Of a stretch of DNA of 6,280 bases, positions 1 through 4,962 are shown piece after piece (position 1 is the stretch's first letter; every line of letters begins with the position of its first letter). This DNA comes from a bacterium (GTDB taxonomy: Bacteria > Desulfobacterota > Binatia > UBA12015): positions 1 to 6,280 of the forward strand of contig JAPOLW010000229.1 of the NCBI GenBank assembly GCA_029976905.1, written 5' to 3'. The position numbers were made by a program, and so were the translations under genes. Below the pieces are notes generated by a model. That model did not search any database, had not been told where the DNA came from, and saw only the letters and a program-made list of their open reading frames with translations.

Positions 1-354
1 GGGTGCGCGCCCTGCGTGGCGCAACTCGAGGCTCTGGAGTCGTTCCGATCCAGTGCAACGGGGGCCGGTGTCGAGGTCCTCGCCGCGAGTATCGACGCCG
101 ATGCGGGGATGGCACGTCGGTACCTCGCGCAAAAATTTCCCGAAGCGGGCTTCCGCGCTCTGCACGACCCCGGCGGCGAGGCTCTCTCGTCCTTTGGTGC
201 CGACGGAATTCCGGCTCTCTTCTTGATCGACGCCACCGGCATCGTGCGGATGTCCCACTTTGGTCCGGGCGGCGCCGATCGGATCGATGCGGCGGTGGCG
301 GCATTGGCCGGAAGACCGGCCCCTTCCGCGACCGCGCCGCAGTCCCTAGACTAG
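1..354 (+). CDS. TlpA/redoxin-family thioredoxin-fold protein (5' end outside window)
   Basis: The reading frame is open from base 1 and ends at TAG 352-354, leaving 117 residues of a protein whose start lies upstream. The visible part begins inside the active site, GCAPC, giving a CxxC pair at residues 2 and 5. This is followed by an amphipathic helix, and then by GIPALFLID at 69-77, whose Pro71 fits the cis-proline that faces the active site in thioredoxin folds. These are features of TlpA/ResA-type redoxins, which exchange disulfides with partner proteins, usually in the periplasm. Where Trp usually precedes the first Cys, this protein has Gly. The N-terminal signal or anchor cannot be seen. 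The last residues are a Pro/Ala/Ser-rich tail. The gene stops 6 bases before the RegB-like kinase, so the two are probably co-transcribed. A GTG at 16 exists but would discard the active site, so it is not the start. The exact partner is unknown. Confidence 0.8.
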   Translation, partial: GCAPCVAQLEALESFRSSATGAGVEVLAASIDADAGMARRYLAQKFPEAGFRALHDPGGEALSSFGADGIPALFLIDATGIVRMSHFGPGGADRIDAAVAALAGRPAPSATAPQSLD

Positions 355-360
355 GGCGCG

Positions 361-1692
361 GTGTTCGGAATTTCGGCGGAGGTCGAGAGCGAGGTCGGCT
401 CGCTCTCTGACGATCGGGCGCGGATCAACCTCGCCTGGCTTCTGCGGTTGCGGTGGGGTGCAGTGGCGGGCCAGACGCTCACGGTCATCGGCGTATGGAC
501 GTGGCTGGACCTGTCCCTGCCTCTGGGATGGCTCTTCTTCCTGATCGCGATTGCCGCCGCGTCGAATCTCGCGGCGACTCTCTGGAAGAGGCGGGCGTCC
601 CGCGTCGCCGAGGCGGCGCCAGCGGTTCTCATGTTGCTCGACGTCGCGGTCCTCACGGGTCTGCTTGCTCTCACCGGAGGGGCCTCGAACCCCTTCAGCA
701 CTCTCTACCTGGTGAATATCGCACTGGCCGCGGCGGTCTTGCGGCCGCAATGGACCTGGGCCCTGGTCCTCGTTTCGATCCTTTGTTTCGGGGCGTTGTT
801 CCGCCTGCCCGGGTCGATTCAATCGGGTTTCGGGCATGCGAGCCATGGCGGTCTCGTGATGCACCTCGAAGGAATGTTCGTCGCCTTCGTCGTGAGCGCA
901 TCCTTCATCGCCTACTTCGTGCAGCGCGTGACCGGAGAGCTCGCGTGGCGGGAAGCACAACTCGCCGACGCGCGACACGCCCGGGTACGCGCGGAACGTC
1001 TTGCCTCCCTGGGCACCCTGGCCGCCGGCGCGGCGCACGAGCTCTCCACGCCTCTTTCCACGATTGCGGTGGTGGCCCGTGAGTTGGAGCGCAAGCTCGG
1101 CGCGACCCGCCTTGGAGAGGAAGCGGTCGACGATGCGCGCTTGGTTCGCGAGCAGGTAGATCGATGCCGGCGCATTCTCGACCAGATGTCGGTCGACGCG
1201 GGGGACGTGCGCGGTGACGCGTTCGTTCGGGTCGGACTCCGGCAGTTGGTGGTGGAGTCGACCGAAGGGTTGAAGGGCGCGGCGCGACTCGACGTCCGCC
1301 TGCCGCCCGATGGCGCGGATGATTCGATCTACGTGCCCAGGCGCGCCGTCGCCCAGGCTCTTCGCGCCGTGGCGAAGAACGCGCTCGAAGCGTCGCCGGA
1401 GGGCGCTTCCGTCGATGTCCGGGTCCAGCGCGACGCGGGTGCCTGGCGCATCGAGGTATGCGACCGAGGGGCGGGGATGTCCGACGAGATCCTGGCACGG
1501 GTTGGCGAGCCCTTCTTTACGACCAAGGGGCCGGACCGTGGGATGGGATTGGGCGTCTTCCTGGCACAGGCCGTCTTGTCCGGGCTTGGGGGCGGCTTGC
1601 GCCTCCATTCCCGACCGGGAGTTGGTACGACGGCGGAGATCCGTCTTCCCGTCGAGGCGCCGGCGCCCGCGCGCCGAACGGGGGGCGCGTGA
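361..1692 (+). CDS. regB: RegB/PrrB-type redox-sensing membrane histidine kinase
   Basis: This 443-residue sensor kinase autophosphorylates on His and passes phosphate to the adjacent regulator. Residues about 30-190 hold about six hydrophobic membrane segments. Between them GGASNPF (106-112) matches the RegB-family GGxxNPF motif linked to ubiquinone sensing. The H-box has His226 within AAHELSTPL. Cys269 in DRCRRIL sits 43 residues later, close to the redox-active Cys265 of Rhodobacter capsulatus RegB (40 after its His225). The ATPase domain follows: N-box Asn340, G1 DRGAGM 368-373, F-box FFTTK 385-389, G2 GMGLG 394-398. GTG 361 is the first usable start after the in-frame upstream stop at 352; its ribosome site is weak, consistent with coupling to the redoxin gene. 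The 3' end overlaps the regulator. Family assignment is strong. Redox control of respiration or energy genes is inferred from the family, and the actual targets are unknown. Confidence 0.92.
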   Translation: MFGISAEVESEVGSLSDDRARINLAWLLRLRWGAVAGQTLTVIGVWTWLDLSLPLGWLFFLIAIAAASNLAATLWKRRASRVAEAAPAVLMLLDVAVLTGLLALTGGASNPFSTLYLVNIALAAAVLRPQWTWALVLVSILCFGALFRLPGSIQSGFGHASHGGLVMHLEGMFVAFVVSASFIAYFVQRVTGELAWREAQLADARHARVRAERLASLGTLAAGAAHELSTPLSTIAVVARELERKLGATRLGEEAVDDARLVREQVDRCRRILDQMSVDAGDVRGDAFVRVGLRQLVVESTEGLKGAARLDVRLPPDGADDSIYVPRRAVAQALRAVAKNALEASPEGASVDVRVQRDAGAWRIEVCDRGAGMSDEILARVGEPFFTTKGPDRGMGLGVFLAQAVLSGLGGGLRLHSRPGVGTTAEIRLPVEAPAPARRTGGA

Positions 1693-2216
1693 GGTATCCC
1701 CGTCTTTTGGTCGTCGACGACGACCGCGTTCTGCGGGAGCGATTGGCGCGCGCGCTGGGGGAGCGGGGGTATGACGTGGAGACGGCAGGCGACGCCGACG
1801 AGGCGGTCGCCGCGGTCACGCGTGCCCCGCCGCAGCGTGCCGTCATCGACCTACGGATGCCGGGGCGCTGGGGGCTCGAGTTGGTCCGGGAGATGCTGAA
1901 TCTCGCTCCCGCCATCGAGATCGTCGTCCTGACCGGCTACGGCAGCATCGCAAGCGCCGTCGAGGCGATGCGTCTGGGCGCGACCAACTATCTCTCCAAA
2001 CCTGCGGATGCCGACGATGTTCTGGCCGCCTTCGAATGCGAACCGGAGGAGGGGCCGGGCGATCTCGAGGCCCCATCGCTGGCGCGCGCCGAGTGGGAGC
2101 ACATCAATCGGGTGCTGGCGGATTGCGACGGCAACGTCTCCGAGGCCGCGCGTCGCCTGGGACTCCATCGCCGCTCCCTGCAACGCAAGCTCGCAAAGAT
2201 GCCGCCGCGATCTTGA
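1689..2216 (+). CDS. regA: RegA/PrrA/ActR-type response regulator
   Basis: This 175-residue regulator has an N-terminal receiver domain (about 4-116) with acidic pocket Asp10-Asp12, phospho-acceptor Asp54, Thr82, Tyr101 and Lys104 (in LSKPAD). Its C-terminal Fis-type helix-turn-helix (about 134-170) contains WEHINRVL and NVSEAARRLGLHRRSLQRKLAK, an almost exact match to the highly conserved RegA recognition region. It presumably receives phosphate from the kinase encoded just upstream and controls redox-responsive genes. GTG 1689 overlaps the kinase TGA as GTGA, a typical translational-coupling overlap, and a G-rich run at 1680-1685 may serve as ribosome site. The open frame extends back to 1458, but that part lies inside the kinase and is not regulator-like. 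The protein is slightly shorter than the usual roughly 184 residues. The inter-domain linker (116-133) is acidic and lacks the run of four prolines seen in Rhodobacter RegA. No terminator is evident downstream. Confidence 0.92.
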   Translation: MRYPRLLVVDDDRVLRERLARALGERGYDVETAGDADEAVAAVTRAPPQRAVIDLRMPGRWGLELVREMLNLAPAIEIVVLTGYGSIASAVEAMRLGATNYLSKPADADDVLAAFECEPEEGPGDLEAPSLARAEWEHINRVLADCDGNVSEAARRLGLHRRSLQRKLAKMPPRS

Positions 2217-2637
2217 GCCTCGGACTCCTCTGCGGGCCCGGTCGTCTCCGCGTCCCCGGGCGCTTGCGACGGGCGCGGTCGATCGATCAGGGCCCCGGAA
2301 GTCTCCGGATGGGATTCTCTTCTGGGCCATCGGAGTACCCATCGTGGTGTGGACGTTTACGGACGTCCTCGTAGATCCGGATCTCGACCGGTCCCAGACG
2401 CCAGCGTCGCGCGATCGGCGCGGTGACTTCGAATCCGCGTTGCGCCCGTGCGCGTTTGCCGAAGCCCCACCAGATGAATTCCCACTTCCGCTCGTGCAAC
2501 GCATCCGCCGGGCGGTGGCCGTGAAAGGTCACGGCGCAAGCCTAGCCGCTCTGCGGCGTCGGAGCCAGTGAGGGACGAGGGCGAGAGCGTGGGCGTCGGG
2601 CGGGACTTCGCGGATCTGGCGCGCTACCCACGCACAC
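2217..2637. other. Weakly coding interval between regA and the hydrolase gene
   Basis: No confidently recognisable gene lies in these 421 bases. The best candidate is the minus-strand frame 2287-2532, listed separately. The plus-strand frame running through from 2008 to 2571 is open but arginine/serine/proline-rich, shows poorer G/C preference at third positions than the minus-strand frame, and resembles no family I know. A 6-bp inverted repeat (GCCCGG 2236-2241 with CCGGGC 2256-2261, 14-base loop) follows regA but has no U-run. A perfect 5-bp hairpin with a 3-base loop lies at 2545-2557. Neither is strong enough to call a terminator or operator. No promoter with good -35 and -10 elements was visible. 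Confidence 0.4.
2287..2532 (-). CDS. Possible small hypothetical protein (81 residues)
   Basis: This minus-strand frame starts at GTG 2532 and ends at TGA 2289-2287; an in-frame TAG at 2544-2542 leaves GTG as the only usual start. The product has an aromatic-rich segment, WEFIWWGFGKR (residues 17-27), then a stretch that looks like alternating strand (EVTAP, GPVEIRIYEDV) and a polar Pro/Gly tail. Counting codons by hand gives about 73% G or C at third positions, higher than the competing plus-strand frame (about 64%) but below the clear genes nearby. This composition, and the Trp/Tyr/Phe content unlike the arginine-rich shadow frames, is the argument for coding. I recognise no domain. It would be convergent with regA and divergent from the hydrolase gene, with no strong ribosome site visible. 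It may be a real lineage-specific gene, a remnant, or chance. Confidence 0.4.
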   Translation of the reverse strand: MTFHGHRPADALHERKWEFIWWGFGKRARAQRGFEVTAPIARRWRLGPVEIRIYEDVRKRPHHDGYSDGPEENPIRRLPGP

Positions 2638-3399
2638 GTGAGAGAGCACGCACCGGACGCGGACCTTTTCTTCGTCGAAAAGGGGGAGGGGCCCGTCGTC
2701 CTCTTCCTCCATGGGCTTGCGGGGGATCACCGCGTCTTCTCGCGACAGGCCGCCGCGTTGTGCGACCGATGGCGTACGGTGTGCGTCGATGCCCGCGGGC
2801 ACGGCCGTTCTCCGGTTCCGCCGGCGCCCTGGAGCATCGACGACTTCGCGGCTGATTTCGACGCTCTCCTCGAACGCCTGGAGGTCGGTTCTGCGCACGT
2901 GGTCGGACATTCCGCCGGAGGAGTCTTTGCGATGGCCATGGCGCTGGCCTTCCCGAAGCGGGTGAAAAGTCTCTTTCTGGTTGGCACTTCGGCGGAGCTC
3001 AGGGCGGAGATCGCCGAGCGCAGCTACCTGCGTTGGGCCGCTCTCGCCGAGCGGGAGGGATTCGAGGCGGCTCTGCGTGATGCGAGGCTACCGATTCCGG
3101 AGGGGGCACGGCCCGATCACGGAGCCGGGTTTGCCCGAAGTTGTCGTGCGATCTCGCGACTCGCAACCAAACCCCTCGCGCCCCGCCTGGGCGAGATCAC
3201 CGTCCCCGCCGCCTTCGTGGTCGGCGACAAGGATCCCTTCGGTCCGGGTGGTTCCGTGAAGGCGAGCCGCGCCATCGTCGGCTCGGTCCTGCACATCCTG
3301 CCCGGTCAGGGGCATGATCCGTTCCGCCGCGCTGCGCCGGAGTTCAACGCTCTGCTGCGTCCCTTTCTGGACGCCGCCGAGCGCACGCCCGAGGTCTAG
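2638..3399 (+). CDS. Alpha/beta-fold hydrolase
   Basis: The 253-residue protein is a compact, soluble alpha/beta hydrolase with no signal peptide. The oxyanion-hole motif is LHG at 24-26. DARGHGRS (51-58) is the usual turn after strand 4. The nucleophile elbow is GHSAGG with Ser92. The acid is probably Asp199 in VVGDKDPF, and the base His226 in GQGHDPF, completing a Ser-Asp-His triad at normal spacing. A short lid of roughly 120-180 is rich in Arg, Ala and Glu. The pattern fits carboxylesterases, enol-lactone hydrolases, epoxide hydrolases and C-C bond hydrolases; with Ser as nucleophile, an esterase or lactonase is more likely than an epoxide hydrolase or dehalogenase, but the substrate cannot be read from sequence. 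GTG 2638 is the only usual start in frame after the stop at 2569-2571, and no good Shine-Dalgarno precedes it. The stop overlaps that of the opposing gene. Confidence 0.88.
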   Translation: MREHAPDADLFFVEKGEGPVVLFLHGLAGDHRVFSRQAAALCDRWRTVCVDARGHGRSPVPPAPWSIDDFAADFDALLERLEVGSAHVVGHSAGGVFAMAMALAFPKRVKSLFLVGTSAELRAEIAERSYLRWAALAEREGFEAALRDARLPIPEGARPDHGAGFARSCRAISRLATKPLAPRLGEITVPAAFVVGDKDPFGPGGSVKASRAIVGSVLHILPGQGHDPFRRAAPEFNALLRPFLDAAERTPEV

Positions 3400-3749
3400 G
3401 CCGGAGGCGGCTCGGCCGGTCGCAGGCGGAAGCAGCGCGCCGTCTTGCTGCGGGTCTTCCAATGGATCAGGCGGCCCGAGACGGGGTGTTTGGCCAGGAT
3501 GGCCTTCTCGAAGCGGGCCAGCTCCGCGGCCGATCCAAGGGTGCCGACATAGGGGCGGGGGCCGTCGCCGAAATTCAATTCAACCCGGCCGTTGGAGGCG
3601 ACGTTGCGCGCCCAGCTCCGCTCATCGTCGCGGGTGCCGACCCAGACGTCGTTGCCCATCTCCACGAACCAAACCCAAAGAGTGAACGGCTTACCGCTCT
3701 TGCGACCGAAGTGGGTCAGTTCGACACTCGACTTGTCCGCTCCTGCCAT
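3396..3749 (-). CDS. Small split-beta-barrel flavin/F420-type oxidoreductase-like protein
   Basis: The 117-residue product resembles the small single-domain split-barrel proteins related to PNPOx, DUF2255 and the deazaflavin-dependent nitroreductase family (Ddn-like). The signature is ELTHFGRKSGKP at 10-21, where the G-R-K-S-G-K-P turn usually contacts the cofactor phosphate. It is followed by paired strands (TLWVWFVE, DVWVGTRDD), a SWARNVASNGRVEL segment (45-58) typical of these barrels, and a short C-terminal helix and strand ending in FRLRP. The cofactor (FMN or F420) and substrate are unknown. ATG 3749 is chosen because GGAA lies a few bases upstream and the protein then begins about ten residues before the signature; an in-frame TTG at 3785 would add 12 residues. 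The gene is convergent with the hydrolase, sharing stop-codon bases, and divergent from the SGNH gene. Family placement is moderately sure. Confidence 0.8.
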   Translation of the reverse strand: MAGADKSSVELTHFGRKSGKPFTLWVWFVEMGNDVWVGTRDDERSWARNVASNGRVELNFGDGPRPYVGTLGSAAELARFEKAILAKHPVSGRLIHWKTRSKTARCFRLRPAEPPPA

Positions 3750-3758
3750 CGAATTCCA

Positions 3759-3785
3759 AGTGTACCACGTTCCTCCGGGGCTCAA
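3759..3785 (-). promoter_or_regulatory. Possible sigma70-like promoter for the split-barrel gene
   Basis: On the minus strand TTGAGC (3785-3780) and TACACT (3764-3759) stand 15 bases apart, with the ATG 9 bases beyond the second element. Each hexamer matches four of six consensus bases. The spacing is short and the resulting leader would be very short, so this is only a candidate. The site lies in the only intergenic space from which the gene could be transcribed. Confidence 0.25.
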
Positions 3786-3882
3786 GGCGGAACCTGGGAA
3801 CGGGGCCGGTGCGGCGGGGAGCGGCGCGTCCGCCTTCTGGCTGGCCCTCGCTAGGCAAGCCCCGGCGGTGCGGCTAGGATTG

Positions 3883-3889
3883 GGAGGTG
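3883..3889 (+). promoter_or_regulatory. Shine-Dalgarno site deciding the SGNH gene start
   Basis: GGAGGTG is a near-perfect ribosome-binding sequence just upstream of GTG 3892; the gap is slightly short. No such site precedes the alternative in-frame starts TTG 3925 or ATG 3973, so it favours the longer protein with its basic N-terminal segment. It is the best such site visible in the window. Confidence 0.55.
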
Positions 3890-3891
3890 GG

Positions 3892-4962
3892 GTGCTCGCG
3901 ACCCCCGGGAAAGCGACCGTCGGTTTGCCCTCCTTTCGACTCCATCGCCGTCCCCGCCGCCTCGGGCGGGCGATGATCGTCCTCGTCCTCCTCGTGGGAG
4001 CGGCCGAACTGGTGGTGCGCTTCTGGCCACGGACACCGCCGATACCACGGCCGCCCCGGGCGCAACTGCCCGGTGCCCTTCCGAGGCTGAAGGGGCTCCC
4101 CCAACTCCTGGCCCCCCATCAACGCGGCCTTTTCCGGGGAGAACTCTACGAGACCAATTCGCGTGGCATCCGCGACCGCGAGTATGCCGTTCCAAAGCCC
4201 GATGGGGTCTTCCGGGTCGTCGTGACCGGTGGCTCGAATGTCATGGGCTCGTCGGTGGCGGCGGAGGAAACCTATGCGGCTCGCCTCGAGGAGGCTCTTG
4301 CCGACCGCGAGGAGCCGCGCTTCGAAGTGGTGAACGTCGCGCTCTCCGGACTGAATCTCTCCCACGCGCTCGACCGACTCGAGACCAAAGGCGTTCCCTA
4401 TCAGCCCGATCTCATCGTCTACGGCTTCAACGTAACCGACATCAAATTGGGTGATCTCTACCGGAAGTCGCTGGCGCGCAAGGTCCGCAAGGGACGAGAA
4501 CCATCGCGCAGCGCACTTCTCGAAGCGATGCGTTCTGGTCTCGAAGAGTGGAATGAGATCCAGGCGGCCCCGGGGACACGCCCGGCCGAGTTCCAGGAGA
4601 ATTACTTCGAGAACGAGGCGGTCTGGCGAGCCTATCAGGAGCAACTCGACCGACTCGCGGCCATCGGTGCGCGCGAAGGTGCCTGCGTGCTCGTCCTTGT
4701 GCATACCGAGCCGCGCTCGTTGCACGCGTTCCACCCCTACCAGGTCGTCTACGACCGCGTTGCCTCGGCGGTGCGGGACCGCGGCATGATGGTGGCGCTC
4801 TCGCGTGATCTCTACGAGGGAGAAGATCCCCGTTCCCTGTGGGCGTCGGCGGTCGATCCACACGCCAACGAGCGCTCCCACGAGATTCTCGAGCAGGCTC
4901 TTCGGAGAGGTCTGGTCGGGCTACCGGCCGCGTGTTGGAAGGGCGCTGGCCCCCCTCTGTGA
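3892..4962 (+). CDS. Membrane-anchored SGNH/GDSL hydrolase-like protein
   Basis: The 356-residue protein starts with a basic stretch (RLHRRPRRLGR, 16-26) and one hydrophobic segment (about 27-44), giving an N-in anchor that exposes the rest outside the inner membrane. After a Pro-rich linker (45-62), the SGNH-like domain runs from about 105 to 340. Block I is VTGGSN with Ser115 as likely nucleophile; block II is NVALSG (148-153); block III is YGFNVTD with Asn180; the catalytic end is VDPHAN with Asp322 and His324, followed by His330. This resembles the SGNH proteins that travel with acyltransferases in glycan O-acetylation, which act as acetyl transferases or esterases outside the membrane. 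The acyltransferase-3 gene follows with a one-base overlap, supporting a joint role. GTG 3892 is preferred for its strong ribosome site; ATG 3973 would remove the basic stretch. The open frame continues further upstream, but there it overlaps the opposing gene and is not protein-like. Confidence 0.82.
   Translation: MLATPGKATVGLPSFRLHRRPRRLGRAMIVLVLLVGAAELVVRFWPRTPPIPRPPRAQLPGALPRLKGLPQLLAPHQRGLFRGELYETNSRGIRDREYAVPKPDGVFRVVVTGGSNVMGSSVAAEETYAARLEEALADREEPRFEVVNVALSGLNLSHALDRLETKGVPYQPDLIVYGFNVTDIKLGDLYRKSLARKVRKGREPSRSALLEAMRSGLEEWNEIQAAPGTRPAEFQENYFENEAVWRAYQEQLDRLAAIGAREGACVLVLVHTEPRSLHAFHPYQVVYDRVASAVRDRGMMVALSRDLYEGEDPRSLWASAVDPHANERSHEILEQALRRGLVGLPAACWKGAGPPL

Noticed and set aside
346..1608. 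Long 420-codon open frame on the minus strand across the kinase gene
   Set aside because: It is a shadow of the high-GC kinase gene: Arg/Pro/Gln/Glu-rich, no recognisable domain, while the plus strand carries a clear complete histidine kinase.
1458..1688. Extended N-terminus for the response regulator
   Set aside because: The extension lies inside the kinase ATPase domain in another frame and has Gly/Arg-rich, non-receiver sequence; the GTGA overlap at 1689 gives a normal RegA start.
2236..2261. GC-rich inverted repeat after regA as a terminator
   Set aside because: The stem has only six pairs with a 14-base loop and no following T-run; such repeats are expected by chance at this GC content.
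2545..2557. Perfect 5-bp hairpin GCCGC-TCT-GCGGC
   Set aside because: It is too short to separate from chance in GC-rich DNA, and has no T-run or repeated copy nearby to suggest an operator or terminator.
3875..3880. TAGGAT as a -10 element for the SGNH operon
   Set aside because: It sits only 11 bases before the start codon, overlapping the leader needed for the ribosome site, and no -35 element stands at the right distance.
3592..3891. Extended N-terminus for the SGNH protein
   Set aside because: It would run across the opposing split-barrel gene and its upstream region, lacks domain similarity, and is made unnecessary by the GGAGGTG-GTG start at 3892.
3874..4881. 335-codon minus-strand open frame opposite the SGNH gene
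   Set aside because: The composition is that of an antisense shadow, and the plus strand has recognisable SGNH blocks and a strong ribosome site.
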